A stretch of DNA of 6,132 nucleotides from Alphaproteobacteria bacterium (GCA_030428405.1 JAUIEH010000185.1:1-6132); one strand, 5' to 3'. Shown: positions 1 through 5,805, counted from the stretch's first letter. Numbers and translations are program-made. Notes: generated from the sequence alone by a model not told the origin.

Positions 1-1202
1 CCGACGTCGTGCTCGTCAACACGTGCGGCTTTCTCGACAGCGCCAAGGAAGAATCGCTTTCAGCCATCGGCGAGGCGATCGCTGAAAACGGCCGCGTCAT
101 CGTCACCGGCTGCATGGGCGCACAACCAGATGAAATCCGCGCCGCCCACCCTTCCGTGCTCGCCGTAACGGGACCGCACCAATACGAACAAGTCGTCGAC
201 GCCGTCCACGACGCCGCCCCGCCCGCACCCGATCCGTTTGTCGACCTCGTGCCCGCGCAAGGCGTGCGACTGACGCCGCGCCACTATGCCTATCTAAAAA
301 TATCAGAGGGCTGCGACCACTCCTGTGCATTCTGCATCATTCCATCCTTACGCGGTGGATTGCGCTCTCGGCCGGCGCGCGCAGTCTTGCGCGAAGCTGA
401 AAAACTGGCTGAGGCGGGTGTCAAGGAACTGCTTGTCATTAGCCAGGACACCAGCGCTTACGGCGTTGATATCAAATATGAAACCAGCGAATGGCGCGGC
501 CGGCCGGTGGCTGCGAGATTTTACGATCTGTGCGAAGCTTTAGGCGAGCTCGGCGTCTGGGTCAGGTTGCACTATGTCTATCCCTACCCCCATGTCGACA
601 AGGTCATCCCTCTGATGGCGGATGGAAAAATTCTTCCTTATCTGGATATTCCGTTCCAGCACGCTTCGCCGAGTGTGTTGCGCGCCATGCGCAGACCGGC
701 CGCGCAGGAAAAAACGCTCGAGCGCATCAGCGCCTGGCGCGAGACTTGTCCGGACCTCGCCATCCGCTCGACATTCATTGTCGGCTTTCCAGGCGAGACG
801 GAGGAGGATTTCGAACTCCTGCTCGACTGGCTCAGGCAAGCGCGCATCGACCGGCTGGGCTGCTTCAAATATGAAGATGTCGACGGCGCACGCTCCAACG
901 AGCTGCCCGGCCAGGTTCCCGAGGACGTAAAGCAAGCGCGCTATGACCGACTGATGCGCACGCAGGCCGACATCGCTGCGGCGCGCAATAAGCGCATGGT
1001 CGGCAAGCGCATCGACGTGTTGATCGACCAGGCGTCGGGCTCTGACGTGGTCGGACGATCCAAAGCGGATGCGCCAGAAATCGACGGCGTCGTGCGCGTC
1101 GAAAACGCACCGCGCGCCAAGCCCGGCGATATCGTCAAAGCGCGCGTCATCGCCGCGGACGGCTATGACCTGACCGCGCGCGCGGGCGGCGGACGCGGCT
1201 GA
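1..1202 (+). CDS. rimO: Ribosomal protein S12 methylthiotransferase RimO, 5'-truncated
   Basis: Radical-SAM enzyme that adds a methylthio group to a conserved aspartate of ribosomal protein S12, using two iron-sulfur clusters in the cytoplasm. The reading frame is open from the left edge (codons begin at base 3), so the start codon lies outside; about 45-50 N-terminal residues, including the first conserved Cys (SLGCPKN region), are missing compared with the usual ~440. Counting from the GTG at base 9, one sees the UPF0004-type domain with NTCGF (Cys6) and TGC (Cys35), the radical-SAM CxxxCxxC at Cys102, Cys106 and Cys109, and a C-terminal TRAM-like domain from about residue 335 that ends in YDLTARA. 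NTCGFLDSAKEES and LRSRP favour RimO over its tRNA-modifying relative MiaB. The GTG at base 9 is an internal Val codon, not a start. The stop is TGA at 1200. No strong terminator follows. Confidence 0.95.
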   Translation, partial: DVVLVNTCGFLDSAKEESLSAIGEAIAENGRVIVTGCMGAQPDEIRAAHPSVLAVTGPHQYEQVVDAVHDAAPPAPDPFVDLVPAQGVRLTPRHYAYLKISEGCDHSCAFCIIPSLRGGLRSRPARAVLREAEKLAEAGVKELLVISQDTSAYGVDIKYETSEWRGRPVAARFYDLCEALGELGVWVRLHYVYPYPHVDKVIPLMADGKILPYLDIPFQHASPSVLRAMRRPAAQEKTLERISAWRETCPDLAIRSTFIVGFPGETEEDFELLLDWLRQARIDRLGCFKYEDVDGARSNELPGQVPEDVKQARYDRLMRTQADIAAARNKRMVGKRIDVLIDQASGSDVVGRSKADAPEIDGVVRVENAPRAKPGDIVKARVIAADGYDLTARAGGGRG

Positions 1203-1278
1203 CTTCAGCGCAGAATGTCAGGCGGCCGCGCAACGGCGCCGAAATTGCGAAAAATGCATGAAATCAATGGTTTTCAGC

Positions 1279-1306
1279 TTGCAATGACGCCCGAGCGGGC
1301 TATCTT
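1279..1306 (+). promoter_or_regulatory. Possible sigma70-type promoter for the small membrane gene and mnmC
   Basis: TTGCAA at 1279-1284 and TATCTT at 1301-1306 are separated by 16 bp. Each matches four of six bases of the sigma70 consensus. The site lies in the 134-bp gap after rimO and about 30 bp before the next start codon, the right place for a promoter of that gene pair. The predicted transcription start would be near 1313. The match is moderate, so this is an inference. Confidence 0.4.
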
Positions 1307-1308
1307 TG

Positions 1309-1327
1309 CTTATCGTATTTCGATAAG
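1309..1327. repeat. Perfect 7-bp inverted repeat overlapping a ribosome binding site
   Basis: CTTATCG (1309-1315) and CGATAAG (1321-1327) are exact reverse complements around a 5-base centre, TATTT. The right arm includes the start of the Shine-Dalgarno sequence AAGGAA (1325-1330) of the gene at 1337. The dyad could be a protein operator covering the transcription start, or, if transcription begins further upstream, an RNA hairpin hiding the ribosome binding site. The proposed promoter would start transcripts inside the left arm, which favours the DNA operator reading. Confidence 0.55.
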
Positions 1328-1336
1328 GAAAACATC

Positions 1337-1540
1337 ATGGCCGGCATTGAGGTGAGCGGGCTTTTCGGCCTCATCCACCTGATACTCGTCATCTGGGCGA
1401 TATTGAACATCGCACAGGCGCGCGAAAGCGCGCTCGTACGCGGATTGTGGATCATTTTCGTGATCTTCCTGCCGCTGATCGGCATTATCGTGTGGTTCTT
1501 TTTCGGACCGCGCGCGCGGGGTTACCGACGCGGCTATTAA
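1337..1540 (+). CDS. Small two-helix membrane protein, PLDc_N-like
   Basis: A 67-residue protein that is nearly all membrane: a first hydrophobic helix at about residues 9-26 (ending NIAQ), a short polar turn with RESALVRG, a second helix at about 35-55, then a basic tail RARGYRRGY. The pattern, with a Pro in the second helix and FFFGPR at its end, resembles the PLDc_N domain found at the N-terminus of cardiolipin synthase-type phospholipases D and also as stand-alone small proteins. No catalytic HKD motif is present, so it is not an enzyme by itself. The ATG has an AAGGAA ribosome binding site 6 bases upstream, embedded in a dyad. It ends 26 bp before mnmC on the same strand, so the two are probably cotranscribed, though no functional link is known to me. 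The exact role is unknown. Confidence 0.8.
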   Translation: MAGIEVSGLFGLIHLILVIWAILNIAQARESALVRGLWIIFVIFLPLIGIIVWFFFGPRARGYRRGY

Positions 1541-1566
1541 AGCCGTCCGTTTCAGGAATGTGACCC

Positions 1567-3513
1567 GTGACGTCGCTTGGACCGCCCGCAGCGGAAATTG
1601 AAATCCGCGACGGAGTCGCGCGCGCTGCAGCATTTGACGACATTTATTTTTCGGCCGCAGACGGGCTCGCTGAGACGCGCGCCGTGTTTTTATCCGGATG
1701 CGGCGTGCCGGACGCTTGGCGCGATGCTGAGCAATTTGTCATCGCTGAACTCGGCTTTGGCTCGGGGCTGAATTTTCTCGCCAGCTGGGACGAGTGGGAC
1801 CGCAACGGGCCGGCCGATGGCCAGCTTCACTTCATATCCGTTGACGGATTTCCGCTCAATCGCGCGCAAGCCACAACCATGCTCGCCGGCGTCAAGGCGT
1901 TGAATGATCCGGCCAATCCCGGACTGGCCGATAAGCGCGACGCCCTGTTGAAAGCCTGGCCGCCGCAGATGCGTGGCGTTCACCGCATCACGCTGAACGA
2001 CCGCGTCGCGCTCACGATTGCGCATCTCGAGGCGGGTGAGGCGCTGGCGCAATTGGAGTTCGCCGCAGATGCGTGGTTTCTCGACGGCTTCGCGCCGTCG
2101 AAAAATCCGGACATGTGGTCGCGCGACATTCTCGCCGCCATTGCGTCCCGCGCCAAACCCGAGGCCCGGCTTGCAAGCTTCACCGTTGCAGGAGAGATCC
2201 GGCGCGGGCTGAGCGAAGCTGGATTTTCAGTCGAGAAAAAAGCCGGACACGGAAAAAAACGCGAGCGCCTCGAAGCGCGCTTTCATGGCGGCTCCGCCGC
2301 GGCGACCAAAGCGGCGGCGACGTCTGCGCCGCCCTGCGCCGCCAAGCCACGCAACGTCCTGATCATCGGCGCAGGGCCGGCCGGCGCGTTTGCGGCGCTG
2401 GCGCTGAAACGGCGCGGCGTCGACGTCACCGTGATCGACGGGTCCGATGAACTACGCGGCTCGGCAAGCGGGGCGCCCTACGCTTTGATGACGCCGCGCC
2501 TTGACCTTGACGACCGTCCGGAGGCGCGCTTTCACCGTGCAGCCTGGGCGTTTGCGGACCATCTTTACACGCAAGACCTATTTCAACTCAGTCAAGCCGC
2601 GCGCGAAATCTGCGCTATTCGTCTGGTGAAGGACGATGCTGAACGTGAGCGGCTCGAAAAAATTGCGCGTTCACGCATGGCGCCGAGCGATTGGATCGCT
2701 GCGCAAATCGGCGAAGACGGCCTGTCGCTACAGCGCTGCCGGATCATCGCGCCGCAAAAAACCGTCTCGGCGGCGCTTACCGATTGCAGTCTGATCCTGA
2801 ACCGCCGCGCCGCATCGTTGAAACGCGAACACGGCGTCTGGCGCGCGCTTGATGCAGAAGGCGAAGAGATTGCACGCGCAGAGTTTTGCGTGGTCGCTGC
2901 GGGCATTGTTTCGAAAGGCTTTGCACAGACTGAACCGCTCGCGTTAAACGCATCCCGCGGTCAGCTATCGTCTGCGCCTCTCGCCGCCGACCGTCAGGAT
3001 CTCAGCGCCAACGCGGCCCTCCTCTATGGCGGCCACGCCTTTTCAGCAGACGACGGACGGCTTTATTTCGGCGCGACCTATGAACCCGCCGAGCCCGGCG
3101 AACCGCTTGCGGAGCGTGAGGATGACGCGCGTTACAATCTCGCACAACTTGCAGCCTCGGCGCCTGAAACTGTGCGGTCTATCGCGACGGATCAGATCAA
3201 CAACCATGTCGGCTTGCGCGCAACCACGCCGGATCGACTGCCGATATGCGGCCCCGTTCCTGACTGGTCAGCTTACGCCGAGCGATTTGCGCATCTGAAA
3301 ACAGGCAAGCGCGACCCGGGCGGAGCTGTTCCGTACCAGGATGGGCTCTATCTGTTGACTGGTCTGGGCAGCCGCGCATTTTTATGGGCGCCGCTGCTTG
3401 GGGAGGCGCTCGCCGCGAAAATGCTGCATGAGCCGAGCCCGCTTGAGCGTGACGCAGCCTTAGCGCTTCATCCCGGACGCTTTGTCGTGCGCGCCTTGAA
3501 ACGCGGGAATTGA
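1567..3513 (+). CDS. mnmC: Bifunctional tRNA mnm5(s2)U biosynthesis protein MnmC
   Basis: Cytoplasmic enzyme that finishes the 5-methylaminomethyl group on uridine 34 of certain tRNAs: an FAD-dependent domain removes the carboxymethyl group from cmnm5(s2)U, and a SAM-dependent domain methylates the resulting nm5 product. The 648 residues (E. coli about 668) show both halves. The N-terminal methyltransferase (about 1-240) has the SAM-binding ELGFGSGLNF at 61-70 and the active-site segment DAWFLDGFAPSKNPDMW at 168-184. An Ala-rich linker (about 241-262) follows. The C-terminal oxidoreductase has the FAD Rossmann motif NVLIIGAGPAG from 263, then SGAPYALMTPRL, GLRATTPDRLPICGPVPD and the closing GLGSRAFLWAPLLGE block. 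The start is GTG with AGGAA 8 bases upstream (1554-1558); the nearer ATG at 1558 meets a stop at once. No damage is visible. It lies 26 bp after a small membrane gene, probably in one transcript. Confidence 0.96.
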   Translation: MTSLGPPAAEIEIRDGVARAAAFDDIYFSAADGLAETRAVFLSGCGVPDAWRDAEQFVIAELGFGSGLNFLASWDEWDRNGPADGQLHFISVDGFPLNRAQATTMLAGVKALNDPANPGLADKRDALLKAWPPQMRGVHRITLNDRVALTIAHLEAGEALAQLEFAADAWFLDGFAPSKNPDMWSRDILAAIASRAKPEARLASFTVAGEIRRGLSEAGFSVEKKAGHGKKRERLEARFHGGSAAATKAAATSAPPCAAKPRNVLIIGAGPAGAFAALALKRRGVDVTVIDGSDELRGSASGAPYALMTPRLDLDDRPEARFHRAAWAFADHLYTQDLFQLSQAAREICAIRLVKDDAERERLEKIARSRMAPSDWIAAQIGEDGLSLQRCRIIAPQKTVSAALTDCSLILNRRAASLKREHGVWRALDAEGEEIARAEFCVVAAGIVSKGFAQTEPLALNASRGQLSSAPLAADRQDLSANAALLYGGHAFSADDGRLYFGATYEPAEPGEPLAEREDDARYNLAQLAASAPETVRSIATDQINNHVGLRATTPDRLPICGPVPDWSAYAERFAHLKTGKRDPGGAVPYQDGLYLLTGLGSRAFLWAPLLGEALAAKMLHEPSPLERDAALALHPGRFVVRALKRGN

Positions 3514-3541
3514 GTCTGGCGCGCCCGGTCGGCGCCCGGAC
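3514..3541. terminator. Possible bidirectional terminator hairpin between convergent genes
   Basis: Directly after the mnmC stop, GTCTGGCGC (3514-3522) can pair with GCGCCCGGAC (3532-3541) through nine pairs, one of them G-T, with one bulged C and a 9-base loop. mnmC and the minus-strand gene ending at 3555 converge here, so termination is expected in both directions. Neither strand has a T-run after the stem, so it is not a canonical intrinsic terminator. Confidence 0.35.
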
Positions 3542-3554
3542 AATCAGCTCTCGG

Positions 3555-3878
3555 CTAAAACACGAATGAGGGACGCTGTGTGCGAGCCGAGACCAGGGCC
3601 AGCCCGAACAAGCGATCGCCGCAACCACCGGCATGAAAAGACACCGAGACCGGGCTGTCACCGCCAAAGGTGACATTGGCCGGGCCCAGACAAATTCTCA
3701 AAACGAGATGTTCATCACCCTCATTGAGCGCCTCGCTGGGGCCATGGCGGCTCGCCACGGCGTCGACGAGTTGGGCGGCGGCGGTTCCCGGCGCGCCGGC
3801 CACGGTTTCCGTTACGACGGCTCCGGCGCCGCTGGCGAGCGCAGCCGAGAGTATGAGCGATAGAAGTTTTGCAGACAT
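3555..3878 (-). CDS. Small predicted exported protein of unknown function
   Basis: I do not recognise this 107-residue protein. It begins MSAKLLSLILSAALASGAGA, a typical signal peptide with a short basic start, a hydrophobic core and a small-residue region with a likely cleavage near residue 20-30, so it should reach the periplasm. The mature part is about 80 residues, with two cysteines (Cys63 in RICLG and Cys86 in GGCGD) that could form a disulfide, and it ends in QRPSFVF. I chose the ATG at 3878, with GGGGTGG just upstream; a GTG two codons earlier is possible (109 residues). Codons are GC-ending like those of the neighbours, which supports it over the opposite-strand frames. It starts 42 bp after pspC on the same strand, with a strong hairpin between, so it may be the last psp gene or a separate unit. 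The place recalls enterobacterial pspE, also exported, but no rhodanese motif is seen. Confidence 0.7.
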   Translation of the reverse strand: MSAKLLSLILSAALASGAGAVVTETVAGAPGTAAAQLVDAVASRHGPSEALNEGDEHLVLRICLGPANVTFGGDSPVSVSFHAGGCGDRLFGLALVSARTQRPSFVF

Positions 3879-3891
3879 GACCACCCCGTGC

Positions 3892-3912
3892 GGCGCGCGT
3901 CCTCCGCGCGCC
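3892..3912 (-). terminator. Perfect 8-bp GC hairpin after pspC
   Basis: GGCGCGCG (3892-3899) and CGCGCGCC (3905-3912) are exact reverse complements with a 5-base loop. It lies 8 bp after the pspC stop. In the transcript the loop reads GAGGA, resembling a Shine-Dalgarno core, and the next gene starts 13 bases after the stem. No U-run follows, so it may be a partial terminator, an RNA-stability or processing element, or a control on the downstream gene. The hairpin itself is plainly in the sequence; its role is inferred. Confidence 0.5.
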
Positions 3913-3920
3913 TGATCGTG

Positions 3921-4334
3921 CTATTCGATTTCCCTGAAGTCGCGGCGCAGCTTCCATTCGTCCGACGTCACCACGCGCTCAATGTCGCGCAGGCGCTCGT
4001 CGATTGAACGAAAGCGATAGCGAATGTCGGAAAAGGTCGCATGCGGCGCATGTTCGACATCACGCCAGAAGCGGTCTTCTTCCTCAGACATGGCGCGCGC
4101 GCTCGATGTTGCGCTCGCGCCCTCCCTGACCGGTACGATCAGGGCGCACACGACATAGGCGGTCAAAAACCATGGCGTCAGGAAAATCATGCCAAGGATT
4201 GTCGCGACACGAATGGCGACAACGTCCATGCCGAAATAATCCGCAACGCCTGCGCAGACGCCGGCGATCACGCCCTTGCGCTTATTGCGGTAGAGCTTGT
4301 GCGGGTTGGGAGATTCAAATCGGTTTCTAGCCAT
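3921..4334 (-). CDS. pspC: Phage shock protein C, inner-membrane stress sensor
   Basis: PspC family protein of 137 residues. In enterobacteria PspC works with PspB in the inner membrane to sense envelope stress and to draw PspA away from PspF. The PspC domain spans about residues 12-70: LYRNKRKGVIAGVCAGVADYF gives a basic segment and a Gly/Ala-rich hydrophobic stretch, followed by a clear transmembrane helix at about 45-68. A linker then leads to an amphipathic C-terminal helix (about 101-137) containing SIDERLRDIERVVTSDEW, typical of proteobacterial PspC. The ATG at 4334 is the only good start, because an in-frame stop lies shortly upstream; its ribosome binding site is weak. It follows pspB by 77 bp, with two small dyads in that gap, and shares the sigma54-driven transcript. 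PspC-domain proteins vary, but the neighbours settle the identity. Confidence 0.93.
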   Translation of the reverse strand: MARNRFESPNPHKLYRNKRKGVIAGVCAGVADYFGMDVVAIRVATILGMIFLTPWFLTAYVVCALIVPVREGASATSSARAMSEEEDRFWRDVEHAPHATFSDIRYRFRSIDERLRDIERVVTSDEWKLRRDFREIE

Positions 4335-4350
4335 TGTGACAACTCGTTTG

Positions 4351-4369
4351 GTTCAGCGCGCGCCTGAAC
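4351..4369 (-). repeat. 6-bp inverted repeat in the pspB-pspC gap
   Basis: GTTCAG (4351-4356) and CTGAAC (4364-4369) pair exactly around a 7-base GC-only loop, 17 bp before the pspC start. In the mRNA this could form a small hairpin that sets relative expression or RNA stability. No terminator U-run follows. Confidence 0.35.
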
Positions 4370-4394
4370 GCGCGGCGCGGTCTCGGCGAGGCGG

Positions 4395-4414
4395 TGAAGC
4401 ACGTCATCGCTTCA
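4395..4414 (-). repeat. 6-bp inverted repeat at the pspB stop codon
   Basis: TGAAGC (4395-4400) and GCTTCA (4409-4414) pair exactly with an 8-base loop. On the coding strand the first arm begins with the pspB stop codon TGA. It is one of two small dyads in the 77-bp gap to pspC. A short stem like this may occur by chance. Confidence 0.3.
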
Positions 4415-4654
4415 ATCCTCCCGGCGCGCGGTGCGTCGCCATTCCGGCGCTTCATGGTCCAGGATCGATTCAAGCGCCTGGACGCGCCGTTCCATCTCGC
4501 GCGCGGTTCGCCAGAGGTCTTCCATCATCTTTTCATCGCCGGGCGCGAGCGAACCGCGCCGCCATTCCGTGATGAAGTGCAAGACGATTGCCGGCAGCGC
4601 GACGAACAAGAGCGCGATGATGGGAATGACCAGCGCAAGCGTTCCAACATCCAT
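4412..4654 (-). CDS. pspB: Phage shock protein B, envelope-stress response membrane protein
   Basis: Small inner-membrane partner of PspC that in enterobacteria helps relay membrane stress to PspA. The 80 residues (E. coli 74) show one N-terminal transmembrane helix (about 4-27, TLALVIPIIALLFVALPAIV), a charged junction HFITEWRRG, and a cytoplasmic coiled-coil helix (about 40-65). The diagnostic family signature is QALESILDHEAPEWR near the C-terminus, almost the same as the E. coli protein's. The start at 4654 has GAGAGG about 10 bases upstream. The gene begins 31 bp after the pspA stop, in the usual pspA-pspB-pspC order. It ends in a basic/acidic tail, RRTARRED. Nothing essential appears missing. 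Confidence 0.95.
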   Translation of the reverse strand: MDVGTLALVIPIIALLFVALPAIVLHFITEWRRGSLAPGDEKMMEDLWRTAREMERRVQALESILDHEAPEWRRTARRED

Positions 4655-4685
4655 TAGTGAAATACCTCTCTAAACGCTGGGCCTA

Positions 4686-5396
4686 TCACGACCGGTCATC
4701 ATCATAAGACGTCGGACGCGAGGACGACCCGCCGCCCGGACCGCGCCGGCGCTTCAGTTCACGGAGCTCTTCTTCGACTTTCTCAGACGCTTCCAACCGC
4801 TCGAATTCGCTCTCAAGCGATTGGCCGTCCTTGCCGAGATCATAGGCTTCCACGCGCGCCTCGCGCTCTTCGACGCGGCGCTGAACCTGCTCGTAGCGGG
4901 CAAACACGTCATCAACGCGGCTGTCATAGACATAAGAGCGCATGCGCTCGCGCTTCTCGGCTGTCTGTGAGCGGATGGTCAGCGCCTTCAGCCGCGACTT
5001 CGCTTCGCGCAGCTTGTCCTGCAGCTTGGACATGTCTTCATCCGCCTTGGCGATCGCCTCGCCGACGCGTTGAAGCTCTTCATCGATGACCTCGACGGAG
5101 CGTTCAGCCTTTTGCTTGGCCGCGAGCGCGCCGCGCGCAAGGTCTTCGCGGCCTTTGTCGATGGCGAGTTCGGCCTTGGCTTCCCACTCGCGCGCCGCAG
5201 AGCGGAATTCGCCGCCGCGGCGTTCGAGCGCCTTGCGATCGGCGATGGCGCGCGCGGCATGGGTGCGCACCTCGACCAGGGTCTCTTCCATTTCCTGAAC
5301 GATCAGGCGCGCGATCTTCTCGGGATCTTCGGCCTTGTCCAACATCGAGTTGATGTTGGCGTTGATGATGTCGCTCATGCGCGAAAACACGCCCAT
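4686..5396 (-). CDS. pspA: Phage shock protein A, membrane-binding effector and PspF inhibitor
   Basis: PspA/IM30 (ESCRT-III-like) family protein. It has two known jobs: it binds and inhibits the activator PspF in unstressed cells, and under stress it assembles on the inner membrane to protect the proton-motive force. The 236 residues begin with the amphipathic membrane-binding helix MGVFSRMSDIINANINSMLD and the family block KAEDPEKIARLIVQEMEETLVEVR (21-44). A long charged coiled coil to about residue 217 follows, with EREDLAR-type and ARYEQVQRRVEERE segments. The last ~20 residues, rich in Gly, Ser, Arg and Asp (GPGGGSSS then DDDRS), look disordered and make it about 14 residues longer than E. 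coli PspA. AAGGAG (5406-5411) lies 9 bases before the ATG, a strong ribosome binding site. It is second in the operon, 65 bp after the 64-residue gene, and is probably driven by the sigma54 promoter near 5730. Confidence 0.97.
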   Translation of the reverse strand: MGVFSRMSDIINANINSMLDKAEDPEKIARLIVQEMEETLVEVRTHAARAIADRKALERRGGEFRSAAREWEAKAELAIDKGREDLARGALAAKQKAERSVEVIDEELQRVGEAIAKADEDMSKLQDKLREAKSRLKALTIRSQTAEKRERMRSYVYDSRVDDVFARYEQVQRRVEEREARVEAYDLGKDGQSLESEFERLEASEKVEEELRELKRRRGPGGGSSSRPTSYDDDRS

Positions 5397-5461
5397 CTGA
5401 GTTTTCTCCTTCGACCTTTTTTCTTGGCGAACGCCGCAGACGCTGCGTCCAGTCTCGTCAA

Positions 5462-5656
5462 TCAGAACAACAAGCCGCCTAACAACACGCCGGCGGCGAA
5501 AAACGCCCAGCTCTCAGCCGGCCTGCGCGCGAAATAGCGGCGCGCCCGGCGGCCAGCCCGGCCCCAACCGTCTTCGTCGCGGCGATGCGGCCCGTGACGG
5601 GTTTCATGGGCGTGGCGGCGTTCATCGGCGTGATAGGAGTCATTCCAGTCCGTCAT
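5462..5656 (-). CDS. 64-residue tail-anchored membrane protein, first gene of the psp operon
   Basis: I do not recognise this as a named Psp protein. The N-terminal two thirds are very hydrophilic, with many Arg residues and five His in the first 24 residues (9, 15, 17, 21, 24). RRARRYFARRPAESW then leads into one C-terminal hydrophobic helix, AFFAAGVLLGGLLF, which ends at the last residue. That layout predicts a tail-anchored inner-membrane protein with its charged part in the cytoplasm. The glycine-patterned tail after an Arg-Pro resembles the C-terminus of DUF883/ElaB-type proteins, and ARRP also occurs in PspD, but neither match is enough for a name. The ATG at 5656 has GAGG 6 bases upstream. 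A longer frame reaching 5797 would run through the sigma54 promoter and is rejected. It lies between that promoter and pspA, so it should be stress-induced together with the psp genes. Confidence 0.75.
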   Translation of the reverse strand: MTDWNDSYHADERRHAHETRHGPHRRDEDGWGRAGRRARRYFARRPAESWAFFAAGVLLGGLLF

Positions 5657-5673
5657 TTTCTTCCTCAAACTGC

Positions 5674-5696
5674 GCGCTGGAGCTTCTCGCCAGCGC
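5674..5696 (-). repeat. Hairpin in the 5' leader of the psp operon
   Basis: GCGCTGG (5674-5680) and CCAGCGC (5690-5696) are exact reverse complements with a 9-base loop. The stem lies between the predicted transcription start (about 5712) and the GAGG ribosome binding site (5663-5666) of the first gene, so it would form in the leader RNA. It could stabilise the message or affect translation. Confidence 0.5.
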
Positions 5697-5722
5697 CCTC
5701 GTTCAACCTTTGACTGGTTAAT

Positions 5723-5738
5723 TGCATGAGCCGTGCCA
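5723..5738 (-). promoter_or_regulatory. Sigma54 (RpoN) promoter of the psp operon
   Basis: The minus strand reads TGGCACG-GCTC-ATGCA. This matches the sigma54 consensus TGGCACG-N4-TTGCW except for one base in the -12 element. The invariant GG (5737-5736) and GC (5725-5724) are separated by exactly 10 bases. Transcription should start near 5712, giving a leader of about 56 bases before the ATG at 5656. Sigma54 dependence with PspF as activator is established for enterobacterial psp operons. I saw no convincing IHF site between this promoter and the upstream dyads. Confidence 0.9.
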
Positions 5739-5789
5739 GTTTGCGCGCGCTCTCTTACTTCGTTGTTTTTACAGGGATTATTATTTTGC

Positions 5790-5805
5790 GAGCGCAATTA
5801 CGCTC
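5790..5805. repeat. Short inverted repeat between promoter and enhancer dyads
   Basis: GAGCG (5790-5794) and CGCTC (5801-5805) pair around CAATTA. It lies in the AT-rich stretch between the sigma54 promoter and the PspF-type dyads and does not share their TTGGCG sequence. It may be a separate protein site or chance. Confidence 0.25.

Noticed and set aside
1221..1240. Terminator hairpin after rimO (GG and GCCG pairing with CGGC and CC around CGCAA)
   Set aside because: The stem is interrupted by an internal loop and no T-run follows; too weak to call in such GC-rich sequence.
3633..3915. Plus-strand frames opposite the exported-protein gene
   Set aside because: They have no ribosome binding site and no recognisable domain, while the minus-strand frame shows a clean signal peptide and normal codon use.
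5435..5447. CGCAG-ACG-CTGCG dyad between the 64-residue gene and pspA as a terminator
   Set aside because: A 5-bp stem with a 3-base loop; the coding strand carries an A-run, not a U-run, afterwards, and pspA is expected to be read through.
5070..5537. 155-residue plus-strand frame opposite pspA
   Set aside because: It is the antisense shadow of pspA, whose identity is certain.
5462..5656. Naming the 64-residue protein PspD
   Set aside because: Only a short ARRP-plus-hydrophobic segment is shared, the overall sequence and gene position differ, and the tail equally resembles DUF883/ElaB proteins.
5657..5797. N-terminal extension of the 64-residue protein (111 residues, starting at 5797)
   Set aside because: It would be translated from upstream of and through the sigma54 promoter at 5723-5738, so the predicted transcript does not contain its start; the internal ATG at 5656 has a good ribosome binding site.
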